Source of the DNA: Leucobacter weissii
Lineage (GTDB): Bacteria; Actinomycetota; Actinomycetes; Actinomycetales; Microbacteriaceae
Assembly (NCBI RefSeq): GCF_017565745.1
Contig: NZ_JAGDYM010000003.1
Location: 124,001-188,000, forward strand
Direction: 5' to 3'
DNA length: 64,000 nucleotides
Below are positions 26,112 through 39,613 of the stretch, one piece after another; within the stretch, counting starts at the first letter, position 1; the number at the start of each line of letters is the position of its first letter. The position numbers and the translations under genes are program-made. The notes beneath the pieces are model-generated. The model saw only the letters and a list, made by a program, of their open reading frames with translations, was not told the DNA's origin and searched no databases.

Positions 26112-26732
26112 TTGGCTCGGAAACACGGTGACGACGCGACCGCGCGTGCTCGCGCCGAGGCGACGGAGGATCGCTTCGATCGCGTCCCGCGGAGCGGCCG
26201 CGCTGGAGCACACCGGCTGGTCGCCAGGCGGCGCCGCTTCTGGTGGTACGCGGTGGCGGTCGTGCTCGGGGTGGTCCTGCTCGGCGGCGCCGGCATCTTC
26301 GCGCTGCACAGCTTCGGCTCCGGCGCCACGGGGATGCTCGAGGGCGGGAACGGCAGCGGGTCCGGCGTTCAGCGGACCGAGCCGGAGCTCGATCCCGAGG
26401 CCTCGGTCGCCATCCTGAACGGCACGAAGGTGTCGGATCTGGAGAACGCCGTGGGGCGGCAGATCACCGACAACGAGTGGGGCGAGATCGCGTTCGCGGG
26501 CATCGCGGCGAGCGACGACGTCGAGATCTCCGCGGTGTTCTACTCCGCCGCCGAGGACGAGGCCGCCGCGCTCGGGCTCTCGGCCGAGCTCGGCGGGATG
26601 TCGCCCGTCAGGAGCAGCGACTACGACGAGTACGGCGTGCGGCTGGTGGTGCTCCTCGGGGCGGACTACGCGGGGCCGGGCAGGGACGAGGTCGACGAGG
26701 GCGAGGCCGCGCCCGCGGATGCCCAGGGGTGA
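26112..26732 (+). CDS. LytR C-terminal-domain membrane protein
   Basis: This protein of about 206 residues has an arginine-rich cytoplasmic start, one membrane segment (YAVAVVLGVVLLGGAGIFAL, about 43-62), a Gly/Ser spacer and a LytR_C domain (about 98-190, ASVAILNGTKVSDLENAVG). The domain is found alone or attached to LytR-CpsA-Psr cell-wall ligases; no catalytic LCP domain is present. TTG at 26112 is preferred because GGGAGGAG lies just before it. ATG at 26055 is in frame but has no ribosome site. It is upstream of groEL and separated by the CIRCE sites. Confidence 0.75.
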   Translation: MARKHGDDATARARAEATEDRFDRVPRSGRAGAHRLVARRRRFWWYAVAVVLGVVLLGGAGIFALHSFGSGATGMLEGGNGSGSGVQRTEPELDPEASVAILNGTKVSDLENAVGRQITDNEWGEIAFAGIAASDDVEISAVFYSAAEDEAAALGLSAELGGMSPVRSSDYDEYGVRLVVLLGADYAGPGRDEVDEGEAAPADAQG

Positions 26733-26775
26733 GCCGGGCGTTCGCTGAACGCGAGCACAGACCCGCGGCGCTCTG

Positions 26776-26802
26776 CTTGCACTCCCCGGGCGTGAGTGCC
26801 AA
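26776..26802 (+). promoter_or_regulatory. CIRCE-like operator, upstream copy
   Basis: CTTGCACTC-N9-GAGTGCCAA, 7 of 9 arm positions paired with the canonical 9-base spacer. It lies 7 bases upstream of the second CIRCE copy, forming a tandem HrcA operator. Confidence 0.6.
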
Positions 26803-26809
26803 GATTGAT

Positions 26810-26836
26810 TTAGCAGTCGGTACACCTGAGTGCTAA
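26810..26836 (+). promoter_or_regulatory. CIRCE operator of groEL
   Basis: TTAGCAGTC-N9-GAGTGCTAA differs from the CIRCE consensus at a single position. HrcA binding here would repress groEL outside heat shock. It lies 60 bases before the groEL ATG. Confidence 0.9.
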
Positions 26837-28516
<1,680 letters not shown>

Positions 28517-28576
28517 GTCCTGCCCGCCCGGCCTTGCCGGGCGCTCGGTCTCCGGGCCTACGGGTCCGAACCTTGG

Positions 28577-28612
28577 AGCGGGGTCGCACCTTCGGGTGCG
28601 GCCCCGCTTTCG
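28577..28612 (+). terminator. groEL terminator
   Basis: AGCGGGGTCGCACC pairs with GGTGCGGCCCCGCT (one G-T pair) around a TTCG tetraloop and is followed by TT. It lies 61 bases after the stop codon. Confidence 0.85.
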
Positions 28613-28644
28613 CGTGTGTCACGCTCCTCGTGTCCGTCACGCTT

Positions 28645-28731
28645 CTCACGAGAGGGATGCTGCCTTACGAGAGGGACGTTGCTCGCGTGGGAAACGCCGT
28701 CCCTTTCGTAAGGCAGCATCCCTTTCGTGAG
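28645..28731. repeat. 34-base inverted repeat between groEL and the histidine kinase gene
   Basis: The left arm (28645-28678) and right arm (28698-28731) pair over 34 positions with only two mismatches, both in GAGAGGG versus CCCTTTC. Both mismatches are G-T, so an RNA from the + strand would still pair fully by wobble. The loop is 19 bases. It lies between convergent transcripts and could terminate either. Confidence 0.9.
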
Positions 28732-28752
28732 GCACTCCGAAGCATCGGTCGT

Positions 28753-28790
28753 GCGGAGCTGCATTCAGTCCGCGGAGCTGCACTCAGTCC
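28753..28790. repeat. Two tandem 19-base units over the kinase stop codon
   Basis: GCGGAGCTGCATTCAGTCC (28753-28771) is followed directly by GCGGAGCTGCACTCAGTCC (28772-28790). One base differs. The second unit contains the stop codon of the histidine kinase gene on the - strand. Confidence 0.9.
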
Positions 28791-30301
28791 GCGGCGAGAT
28801 ACTCGGCCGGCGCGAGCGGCAATTCGACGCGGAAGGTGGCGCCCCCGCCGGGGGTCTCGTGCGCGCTCACCCTGCCGTCGTGGGCGCGCACGATCGACTG
28901 CACGATCGAGAGCCCCAGCCCGGAGCCGCCGGTCTCGCGGTTGCGCGAGTTGTCGGCCCGCCAGAAGCGGTCGAAGATCTTCGACCGGAACTGCTCCGGG
29001 ATCCCCTCGCCGTGGTCGATGATCTCGAAGCGGGCGAGGCCCTCGGCCGCGTCCGACGAGACGACGATCTCCAGCGGCGTGCCCGCCGGGCTGTAGCGGA
29101 GCGCGTTGCCGATGAGGTTGGTCATCACCTGGCGCACCTTGTGCTCGTCGCCGACGACGACGGGGGAGGCCGGATCCTCGGCCACCCGCACCTCGCGGTC
29201 GGGATCCTGCGCGACCGTGTCGAGCGCGGCATCCGCCGCGAGCTGGTTCAGCGGCAGAGGCGTGCGCTCGAGCGGCCGGCGCTCGTCGAGGCGCGCGAGC
29301 GACAGCAGATCCTCGACCAGCGAGGTCATGCGGATCGCCTCCTTCTCGATGCGGCCCATCGCCAGCGACACCTGCTCGTCGTCCTGCAGCGCGCCCATCC
29401 GGTAGAGCTCCGCATACCCTCGCACGGAGACGAGCGGGGTGCGCAGCTCGTGCCCGGCATCGCCGATGAAGCGGCGCATCTGCTCGAGCGCGCGCACGCG
29501 TTCGTCGAAGGAGGCGTCGATGTGGTCGAGCATCACGTTGAGCGATTCGCCGAGGTGCCCGACCTCGGTGTTCGGCCCCGAGATCATGATGCGCTTCGAG
29601 AAGTCGCCGCGGGAGATCTCGAGCGCGGTGCGCTCCACCTCGGCCAACGGGACGAAGGTGTTCGTGACGAGGATCCGGGTCAGCGCCGCGCCGAGCAGCA
29701 GCACCGCGAGGCTGAAGCCGGCGAAGACCAGGGTGAAGCGCGCCATCAGGCTGTTGGTCTCGGCCGTCGACGACGCGATGAGGAGGATGCCCCCGGGCGC
29801 GCCGCCCGCTCCGGACACCACGGGGATCGCCACCGCCCGCCACTCCACGCCGTCCGAGGCGGTGAGCGCGAAGGGGGCGTTGGAGTTGTGCCGCGCCCAT
29901 TCCGGCGTGAGCTCGGGCACCTCGGGCAGCGGAGCCGCGTTCTGATCGCCGCGATCGTTGTCGTGCAGCACCGCCCCCGTCAGATCGAGCACCGCCACGT
30001 AGTAGCGCTTCGGCGCGTTCTGCACGTCGGCGGCGGTCAGGCCGTTCGTGTCCGCCTCCGGCCCCAGCGCATCGGCCGGATTGGAGAAGAGCTGCCGCAA
30101 CTCGGCGTCCTGCACCCCGATCAGCTGCGGCCTCAGGAACGCCTGCGTGCCGACGCCCGCGACGATCAGCCCGAGCGAGAGGATGAACACCGTCACCCCG
30201 GTGATCTTGGTGCGCAGCGAGACATCGGCCCAGCGATCCGCGAGCTTCTGCTTCGGCGCGGGCGCCTCGGTCTGGTCGCTCACGTCGGCCGGGTCAGCCA
30301 T
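28784..30301 (-). CDS. Sensor histidine kinase (TrcS/TcrY-like)
   Basis: The 505-residue protein has TM1 at about 33-52, an extracellular domain, TM2 at about 190-210, HAMP, and a HisKA domain with His284 in GDAGHELRTPL. The ATPase domain carries NLIGNALRYSP, DHGEGIP and GSGLGLSIV. It would phosphorylate the response regulator encoded 3 bases upstream in the same operon. The signal is unknown. The stop codon falls in a tandem 19-base repeat, and a large inverted repeat follows. Confidence 0.92.
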   Translation of the reverse strand: MADPADVSDQTEAPAPKQKLADRWADVSLRTKITGVTVFILSLGLIVAGVGTQAFLRPQLIGVQDAELRQLFSNPADALGPEADTNGLTAADVQNAPKRYYVAVLDLTGAVLHDNDRGDQNAAPLPEVPELTPEWARHNSNAPFALTASDGVEWRAVAIPVVSGAGGAPGGILLIASSTAETNSLMARFTLVFAGFSLAVLLLGAALTRILVTNTFVPLAEVERTALEISRGDFSKRIMISGPNTEVGHLGESLNVMLDHIDASFDERVRALEQMRRFIGDAGHELRTPLVSVRGYAELYRMGALQDDEQVSLAMGRIEKEAIRMTSLVEDLLSLARLDERRPLERTPLPLNQLAADAALDTVAQDPDREVRVAEDPASPVVVGDEHKVRQVMTNLIGNALRYSPAGTPLEIVVSSDAAEGLARFEIIDHGEGIPEQFRSKIFDRFWRADNSRNRETGGSGLGLSIVQSIVRAHDGRVSAHETPGGGATFRVELPLAPAEYLAAD

Positions 30302-30304
30302 GGG

Positions 30305-31006
30305 CTACTTCGCGTCTGTCTTGAGCATGTAGCCGAAACCGCGCTTGGTCTGGATCAGCGACTCCTCGGTCAGCGGATCGAGCTTGCGGCGCAGATATGA
30401 GATGTAGGACTCGACGATGCCCGCGTCGCCGTTGAAGTCGTACTCCCACACGTGGTCGAGGATCTGGGACTTCGAGAGCACGCGGTTCGCGTTCTGCATG
30501 AGGTAGCGGAGCAGCTTGAACTCGGTCGGGCTCAGCTCGACCTGCGCGTCGGAGACGGTCACCTCGTGCGTGTCCTGGTCGAGCACGATGGGGCCCACCG
30601 CGATCACGGCGTCCTCGTTCTCCTGCGTGGTGCGGCGGAGGATCGCCTTGATCCTGGCGATGATCTCGTCGAGGCTGAACGGCTTCGTGACGTAGTCGTC
30701 GCCGCCGACGGTGAGGCCCTGCACCTTGTCCTCGACGTCGTCCTTCGCGGTGAGGAAGAGGATCGGGGCCGTGTAGCCGGCCGAGCGCAGGCGCTTGGTC
30801 ACGCTGAAGCCGTTCATGTCGGGCAGCATGACGTCGAGGATGATGAGATCCGGCTCCTCCTCGAGGACGGCGGAGATGGTCTGAGCGCCGTTGGACACGG
30901 CGCGCACGCCGAATCCGGCGAAGCGCAGGCTGGTGCTGAGCAGTTCGCGGATGCTCGGCTCGTCGTCGACGATGAGAATACGGGGACCCTTGGGCTGCGT
31001 GTTCAT
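30305..31006 (-). CDS. OmpR-family response regulator (TrcR-like)
   Basis: This 233-residue regulator has a receiver domain with acidic pair VDDE, phosphoacceptor Asp58 in IILDVMLPDMNG and Lys in TKPFSL. A winged-helix domain (about 135-230, SPTEFKLLRYLMQNANRVLS and RTKRGFGYML-like end TKRGFGYML) completes it. It forms a pair with the downstream kinase. The minus-strand -10-like GATACT ends 6 bases before the ATG, so the mRNA is probably leaderless. Targets are unknown. Confidence 0.92.
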   Translation of the reverse strand: MNTQPKGPRILIVDDEPSIRELLSTSLRFAGFGVRAVSNGAQTISAVLEEEPDLIILDVMLPDMNGFSVTKRLRSAGYTAPILFLTAKDDVEDKVQGLTVGGDDYVTKPFSLDEIIARIKAILRRTTQENEDAVIAVGPIVLDQDTHEVTVSDAQVELSPTEFKLLRYLMQNANRVLSKSQILDHVWEYDFNGDAGIVESYISYLRRKLDPLTEESLIQTKRGFGYMLKTDAK

Positions 31007-31058
31007 GCAACCAGTATCTGACCGTTTGCTATGAGTTGGCTGGAAGCCTGATGACTGG

Positions 31059-32774
31059 TCAGAGCTGGTCGGCGTCGAGGATCGTGTAGCTGTAGCCCTG
31101 CTCGGCCAGGAACCGCTGCCGGTTCTGCGCGAAGTCCTGATCCACGGTGTCGCGGGTCACGAGGGTGTAGAAGGAGGCGGAGGCTCCGCCCGCCTTCGGC
31201 CGCAGGAGCCGGCCGAGGCGCTGCGCCTCCTCCTGCCTGGAGCCGAAGGAGCCGGAGATCTGGATCGCCACCGAGGCGTCCGGGAGATCCACGGAGAAGT
31301 TCGCCACCTTCGACACGACCAGCAGGGGCTCCTCGCCGTCGCGGAAGGCCTGGAAGAGGCGCTCGCGCTCGTCGACCGGGGTCTGGCCGGTGATGAGCGG
31401 TGCGTTCAGCGCCTCCGCCATGGACTCGAGCTGGTCGATGTACTGGCCGATCACGAGCACGCTCTCGCCGGGATGCCGCTCGACGATGCGCCGGGCGAGG
31501 GTCTGCTTGGTGGAGGCGCTGGAGGCGAGGCGGTAGCGATCCTGGTCCGAGGCGATCGAGTACTCGTAGCGCTCGCTCTCCGGCAGATCCACCCGCACCT
31601 CGAAGCAGGCCGCGGGGGCGATGAAGCCCTGCGCCTCGATGTCCTTCCAGGGCGCGTCGTAGCGCTTGGGCCCGATCAGGCTGAACACGTCGCCCTCCCG
31701 GCCGTCCTCGCGCACGAGGGTGGCGGTCAGGCCGATCCTGCGCCTGGCCTGCAGATCCGCCGTGAGCTTGAACACCGGCGCCGGCAGCAGGTGCACCTCG
31801 TCGTAGACGATGAGGCCCCAGTCCTGTGCGCTGAGCAGCGAGAGGTGCGCGTACTCGCCCTTCCGCCGGCTGGTCAGGATCTGGTAGGTGGCGATCGTGA
31901 CCGGCCGGATCTCCTTGCTCTGCCCGGAGTACTCGCCGATCTCGTCCTCGCTCAGCGTGGTGCGCCGCAGGAGCTCGTTCCTCCACTGCCGCGCGGAGAC
32001 CGTGTTCGTCACGAGGATCAGCGTCTTCGCCCCCACCGCGGCCATCGCGCCGGCGCCCACGAGCGTCTTGCCCGCGCCGCACGGGAGCACCACCACGCCG
32101 GAGCCGCCGGTCTCGAACGCGTCGACGGCGCGGCGCTGGTAGTCCCGCAGCTGCCAGCCGCTCTCGTCGAGTTCGATGTCGTAGGGCTCGCCCGGCGTGT
32201 AGCCCGCGAGGTCCTCGGCGGGCCAGCCGCGCGCCACCAGCTCCTGCTTGAGCTGCCCGCGCGCCCACGGCAGCACCTCGATGCGCTGCTCGTCGAGCCG
32301 GCCGCCGAGCAGCGGGGCGACCTTCTTGGCGGCGGACACCTCTCGGAGGATCGCCGGATCCTCGGAGCGGAGCACGAGGCGGCTCGGACCGGTGGGCGGT
32401 GCCTCCGAGCCCGCGGGCTGGCTCGAGGCGTCAGGCGCGCGATGCGATGCGTCGCTCCGAGGATCCGGGTCCGCGCGCTCGATGGTGAGACGGCCGTACC
32501 GGCGCATCGTCTCCGCGATCTCGCCGGACACCTGCGTCGGGACGGGGAACTTGGCGTGCCGGTCCAGCGTCGCCACGATCTCGTCCGCCGTGTGCCCCGC
32601 CGCGCGGGCGTTCCACAGCCCGAGCCGCGTGATCCGGTAGGTGTGGATGTGCTCCGGCGCGCGCTCGAGCTCCGCGAAGACGGCGAGCTCGTGGCGCGCA
32701 TCCTCCGCATCCGGATGCGCTACCTCGAGCAGCACGGTGTGATCGCTCTGCACGATGAGAGGCCCGAGAGTCAT
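31059..32774 (-). CDS. XPB-type DNA repair helicase
   Basis: This 571-residue SF2 helicase has an N-terminal damage-recognition-like domain, then a Ser/Pro/Ala-rich linker around residues 100-130. The first RecA domain carries Walker A PCGAGKT and the DEVH box (VYDEVHLLPAP). The RED-type motif REDGREGD follows, and motif VI is QRLGRLLRPK. Bacterial XPB proteins unwind DNA 3' to 5' and act in repair, but their place in bacterial nucleotide-excision repair is unclear. The ATG at 32774 leads 37 bases from the next gene, which encodes its usual partner. The linker DNA holds a short hairpin that is probably coincidental. Confidence 0.93.
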   Translation of the reverse strand: MTLGPLIVQSDHTVLLEVAHPDAEDARHELAVFAELERAPEHIHTYRITRLGLWNARAAGHTADEIVATLDRHAKFPVPTQVSGEIAETMRRYGRLTIERADPDPRSDASHRAPDASSQPAGSEAPPTGPSRLVLRSEDPAILREVSAAKKVAPLLGGRLDEQRIEVLPWARGQLKQELVARGWPAEDLAGYTPGEPYDIELDESGWQLRDYQRRAVDAFETGGSGVVVLPCGAGKTLVGAGAMAAVGAKTLILVTNTVSARQWRNELLRRTTLSEDEIGEYSGQSKEIRPVTIATYQILTSRRKGEYAHLSLLSAQDWGLIVYDEVHLLPAPVFKLTADLQARRRIGLTATLVREDGREGDVFSLIGPKRYDAPWKDIEAQGFIAPAACFEVRVDLPESERYEYSIASDQDRYRLASSASTKQTLARRIVERHPGESVLVIGQYIDQLESMAEALNAPLITGQTPVDERERLFQAFRDGEEPLLVVSKVANFSVDLPDASVAIQISGSFGSRQEEAQRLGRLLRPKAGGASASFYTLVTRDTVDQDFAQNRQRFLAEQGYSYTILDADQL

Positions 32775-32811
32775 AGCTCTCCAGTCTACGCGAGTCGAGA
32801 CCTCGCGAACG

Positions 32812-34536
32812 CTACGCGGCCTCGACCGCCACGATCGCGCTGAGGGGCAGGGTGCGCTGCACGCCTGCCTGCTGGTCCGTCGCGCGCAGGCGGCTGCCGG
32901 TGAGCGCGACGGGCAGCAGGAGGAAGGTCCGCTCGTCCGGCCCGGCCGACGCCGTCACGCGGACCGGGCTGCGATCCCGGATCGCCAGCTCGAGCCGTCG
33001 AGAGAGGTCGCCGGTCCCCTCGGCGGCGGCGAGCAGGCGCTCGATCAGCGCGTCGATCTCCGGACTGGGAGCGCGGCCGTGCGTGCCGTCGTCGGCGCTC
33101 TCCGCCGCGGCGCCGGCATCCACCGCCTCCGCGGTCGCTGCGATGCGGACGATGGGATCCGCCGCGGGCGGATGCCCGAAGCGGTGATCCTGCGCGGCCT
33201 GCAGGGTGCCCGCGAGCTGCTTCCGAGCGAGGTCGCCGAGCAGATAGTCCAGCGGCTGCGGGATCCCGGTGAGCGACAGCCGCTCGAGCCTGGCGCGCAG
33301 CGCGTCGACCCGCTCGCCCGCGCGCAGCGATCTGGTGAGCGAGGGCGCGCTCAAGCGCAGCGTCATGGCCACCCCGAGCTGCTCGGTGTCGGCGATCGTG
33401 TGGAGCCAGCGCTCGTCCGCGGGCGCGAGCGGCCCCGGCACGATGATGCTGAGGTCCGGCTGCAGATAGAGCCCCGTCGCCGGATCCGGGAAGTCGCGCG
33501 AGGCGATCCTCAGCGCCCCCTCGACGTCTCCGGCGAGCAGGGGCGTCGCCGGGGGAGCGAGCACCCCGCCGACGGCGATGCCGAGCAGTTCCGCCGCGTC
33601 CGCCCACGCCTCGGCCCGTCGGAGCGAGGCCTCCGGGAGCAGCGGGAACTCCTCGGGCAGCAGGTCGCGGACGACCGCACCGAGATCGATGCCTCCGAGA
33701 CCGAGTGGCGGCTCGGCGGAGCCGTGACCCGCCGGACGTCGCTCGGCGGCCAGAAGACCGAGCGTGCGGGAGAGCTCGGGAGGAAGCTCGTCGAGGAGCG
33801 CTGCGGCGAGGGCCGACCAGCGTTCCGGATGCGGCAGATCCAGCCAGCCGGCCGCAGCTGCGGTGGTGCCGAGATAGTCCGCGGACTGGTAGCCGGGGAA
33901 CGGGGCGACCAGTCCGAGCGCGCGGAGCAGATCCACCAGGAGGCCGACCGGAGCGGCTTCGTCGTGGATGCTCTGGGCGAGGTCGCGGCCGGCGCTCACC
34001 GTCAGGGCGCCCCGGCGGCTGAGCCTCGCCGAACGGGAGGAGAGGGCGCGCAGCAGCCCGGACGCCTGCCCCACCGCGGTCAGCGCGGCGCCGAACCACG
34101 AGGCGTCCTGCGGGCGCCCCTCGGGCTCGTGGCCGTCGCGGTCGATTCCGCGGCCCCGCTCCCGGCGCAGTGCGCTCAGATCCGAGTCGGACAGGATCTC
34201 CGACACCTCGGGAAGCGCGACGGGCTCGTCGCGGCCGGTGTCGAGGCCGACCAGGCCCAGGCGTCTGACGCGGGAGAGCGCCGCGGGGTCCGCCGCGGCG
34301 GGGCCGGACGCCTCTCCGGGGGGACCCTCCTGCACGAGCAGCAGCGCCTCGAGACCCGACCGATCCGTGGTGCGCACGGCTGCGGCCACCGAGTCGCCGC
34401 GGAGCAGCTCGATCGCCAGCGCGAGCGGATCCCGTATCTCCTGCGGCGCCTGGACGTCGCGCGCGGCGAGCAGCTCGCCGAGTTCGGCGCGATCCATCGC
34501 CGCGATCGACGCCGCCAGGGCGAGTGCTCCGTTCAC
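32812..34536 (-). CDS. Helicase-associated (XPB partner) protein
   Basis: This 574-residue protein belongs to the family annotated as helicase C-terminal/XPB-Ssl2-like that sits beside bacterial XPB genes. Sequence marks include DRAELGELLAARDVQAP at the N-terminus, the central LVAPFPGYQSADYLGTT segment, FPDPATGLYLQPDLSIIVPGPL, and a WYL-like C-terminal region. There is no Walker motif, so it is not itself an ATPase. It may assist XPB in DNA binding. The strand and tight spacing agree with co-transcription with XPB. Confidence 0.8.
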   Translation of the reverse strand: MNGALALAASIAAMDRAELGELLAARDVQAPQEIRDPLALAIELLRGDSVAAAVRTTDRSGLEALLLVQEGPPGEASGPAAADPAALSRVRRLGLVGLDTGRDEPVALPEVSEILSDSDLSALRRERGRGIDRDGHEPEGRPQDASWFGAALTAVGQASGLLRALSSRSARLSRRGALTVSAGRDLAQSIHDEAAPVGLLVDLLRALGLVAPFPGYQSADYLGTTAAAAGWLDLPHPERWSALAAALLDELPPELSRTLGLLAAERRPAGHGSAEPPLGLGGIDLGAVVRDLLPEEFPLLPEASLRRAEAWADAAELLGIAVGGVLAPPATPLLAGDVEGALRIASRDFPDPATGLYLQPDLSIIVPGPLAPADERWLHTIADTEQLGVAMTLRLSAPSLTRSLRAGERVDALRARLERLSLTGIPQPLDYLLGDLARKQLAGTLQAAQDHRFGHPPAADPIVRIAATAEAVDAGAAAESADDGTHGRAPSPEIDALIERLLAAAEGTGDLSRRLELAIRDRSPVRVTASAGPDERTFLLLPVALTGSRLRATDQQAGVQRTLPLSAIVAVEAA

Positions 34537-34551
34537 CGAACCGCCCGCCCG

Positions 34552-34815
34552 CTATTCGCGCTCGCTTCGGCGGCCCCCGCGTCGGCTGAAGCTGATGATG
34601 AGCAGCACGATGAGCAGTACGAAGCCGATCGGCAGGCCGTAGAAGGCGATCCAGGTCACGATCGCCCACAACCCCGAGGCGAGGGCCTCCCTGCCCGCGG
34701 CGAGCCCCACGATCAGCGTGGTGAGGTAGGAGATCACCGCGAGCGCGATGATCGAGATGGAGGCGTAGGCCAGGACTCGCTCGAAGGTCGAGAACTTGGG
34801 GGCGTCGGATGGCAT
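34552..34815 (-). CDS. Small two-helix membrane protein, function unknown
   Basis: The protein has 87 residues, with membrane segments at about 14-36 and 47-72 and a basic Arg-rich tail (SFSRRGGRRSERE). The - strand TAAAAT ends 7 bases before the ATG at 34815 and there is no ribosome site, so it is probably leaderless; an ATG at 34824 would sit too close to that box. Its stop is 15 bases from the helicase-associated gene. No function can be assigned. Confidence 0.65.
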   Translation of the reverse strand: MPSDAPKFSTFERVLAYASISIIALAVISYLTTLIVGLAAGREALASGLWAIVTWIAFYGLPIGFVLLIVLLIISFSRRGGRRSERE

Positions 34816-34908
34816 CCCGCCCATTTTACACCGTTGCTGCCGGGCCTGGGATCTGCGCGTGCGGCGAAGCGATAGACTGGCGGAACGGGCGACAGGAGGG
34901 CGCAGGGA

Positions 34909-35286
34909 ATGCCGAGCGGCAAGGTCAGGTTCTACAACGAAGACAAGGGCTTCGGGTTCATCCACGGGGATGACGGGCAGGAAGTGTTCCTGCACGCCTC
35001 CGTGCTGCCCCAGGGGGCCGAGGTGCGTCAGGGAACCCGGCTCGAGTACGGCGTGGCGGAGGGCAAGCGCGGTCCCCAGGCGCTCTCGGTCCGCGTGATC
35101 GAGACGCCCCGGGCCGTCAAGCGGGACCGGAAGTCCGCCGACGAGATGGCGGTCATCGTCGAGGATCTCGTCGGGCTGCTCGACGGCCTGGGCGAGCGTC
35201 TGAAGCAGGGCCACTTCCCGGAGCGGGCGCAGTCGCGCCAGGTCGCGACGATGCTGCGCAGGGTCGCCGATGACTTCGACGTCTGA
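34909..35286 (+). CDS. Cold-shock-domain protein with C-terminal extension
   Basis: The protein has 125 residues. The N-terminal 65 form a cold-shock domain with both RNA-binding motifs (KGFGFI and VFLHAS). The remaining 60 form a charged helical extension (DEMAVIVEDLVGLLDGLGERL) not found in short Csp proteins. It probably binds single-stranded nucleic acid. TAGACT at 34873-34878 is a good -10 and GACAGGAGGG is the ribosome site. The stop overlaps the next gene by 17 bases. Confidence 0.9.
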   Translation: MPSGKVRFYNEDKGFGFIHGDDGQEVFLHASVLPQGAEVRQGTRLEYGVAEGKRGPQALSVRVIETPRAVKRDRKSADEMAVIVEDLVGLLDGLGERLKQGHFPERAQSRQVATMLRRVADDFDV

Positions 35287-35914
35287 CGCGCCCGCGGTCG
35301 AGGCCGGCGAGGCGATCCCGGAACCGGATCCGGCGCTGCTGGGCGCGCGGGATCAGGCCCGTGCCGCCCTGGCCGAGGTGACCGCCCCGGAGACGATCGG
35401 CGGCGACGAGGGTCACGAGGTGAACGAGGCCCGCGTGCTGACGCTGTTCTTCGAGTGCCGGCTGCCCGGGTACCCCGGTTGGCGCTGGGCCGCGACTGTG
35501 GCGCGCGTCGACGAGGATGCGCCGATCACCGTGCTCGAGGTGGAGCTGCTGCCGGGCGCGGGCGCCGTCGTCGCGCCGGAGTGGGTGCCCTGGTCGGTTC
35601 GACTGTCGCAGTACCGGGAGGCGCAGGCGAAGCAGGCGGCCGAGGAGGCCGTCGCGGCCGAGGAGGCGGCGGCCGAGCTGGCCGACGAGGACGAGGTCGA
35701 TCCGGAGGACGATCTGCTCGAGAACGACTTCAGCGACTTCGACGACGAGATCGACGGGGTCGATATCGACGACGACGACGATGATGATGACGACGACACT
35801 GCCGACGACGACGTCGATGAGGACGGCTTCGCCGATATCGACGAGCACGACCTGAACGACGACGATGACGACGACCTCCTGGAGGAGGACGGGGAGTCGT
35901 CCGAGGAGGAGTGA
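35270..35914 (+). CDS. DUF3027-family acidic protein
   Basis: The 214-residue protein has a folded N-terminal region of about 120 residues (ALLGARDQARAALAEVT, CRLPGYPGWRWAATVARVDE and PEWVPWSVRLSQYREAQ), typical of DUF3027. A long Asp/Glu tail follows, with runs of up to ten Asp encoded by GAC/GAT repeats around 35766-35800. It overlaps the cold-shock gene by 17 bases, so translation is likely coupled. The function of the family is not known; the pairing with a cold-shock protein is common in actinobacteria. Confidence 0.85.
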   Translation: MTSTSDAPAVEAGEAIPEPDPALLGARDQARAALAEVTAPETIGGDEGHEVNEARVLTLFFECRLPGYPGWRWAATVARVDEDAPITVLEVELLPGAGAVVAPEWVPWSVRLSQYREAQAKQAAEEAVAAEEAAAELADEDEVDPEDDLLENDFSDFDDEIDGVDIDDDDDDDDDDTADDDVDEDGFADIDEHDLNDDDDDDLLEEDGESSEEE

Positions 35915-35939
35915 TCCGGGGTCCGGCGGACCCCGGTCA

Positions 35940-37956
<2,017 letters not shown>

Positions 37957-38008
37957 GCTCGGCCCGCACGACCGCTCGGCGACGAGCCGACGTCGGCGGA
38001 GCCGATAA

Positions 38009-39376
<1,368 letters not shown>

Positions 39377-39404
39377 GGGGCTGTGGACCGTCGTCGCGGC
39401 GAGA

Positions 39405-39429
39405 AACTCTCAATTCAGACTTGAGAGTT
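39405..39429. promoter_or_regulatory. Inverted repeat AACTCT-N13-AGAGTT
   Basis: AACTCTCAA and TTGAGAGTT form a 9-base perfect stem around TTCAGAC, downstream of gdhA and 185 bases before the NlpC/P60 start. The outer AACTCT-N13-AGAGTT pattern recurs with the same spacing at 63662-63686. It may be a terminator stem or an operator. Confidence 0.5.
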
Positions 39430-39515
39430 CTGCTCGATATCGAACTATTCGATTCTCCTTCGAGCGCGGAATCATGCGGATCTCCGGGCATGCGCGGAAT
39501 TGCGTCGAGACCGGT

Positions 39516-39544
39516 GTGACAATTCCGTGATCTTCGGTTAGGCT
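39516..39544 (+). promoter_or_regulatory. Promoter of the NlpC/P60 gene
   Basis: GTGACA (-35), a 17-base spacer, then TAGGCT (-10). Transcription would start near 39551 and give a leader of about 63 bases. In the leader GTCTCACC-TCG-GGTGGGGCGAAGAC forms a hairpin at 39571-39595. Confidence 0.6.
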
Positions 39545-39613
39545 GGTCACGGTTTTTGGCTCGGAGGGCCGTCTCACCTCGGGTGGGGCGAAGACGTAAG
39601 GCATGAGGTACTC

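Noticed and set aside
32430-32460. Copy of the structured element within the XPB helicase linker
   Set aside because: Only the inner stem (GCGATGC-GAT-GCGTCGC) and TCCGAG match. There is no outer stem or first hairpin, and the region is coding with a plausible linker sequence.
39551-39613. c-di-AMP riboswitch before the NlpC/P60 gene
   Set aside because: Hydrolase genes of this type often carry one in actinobacteria, but the leader is only about 63 bases and lacks the conserved core I would expect.
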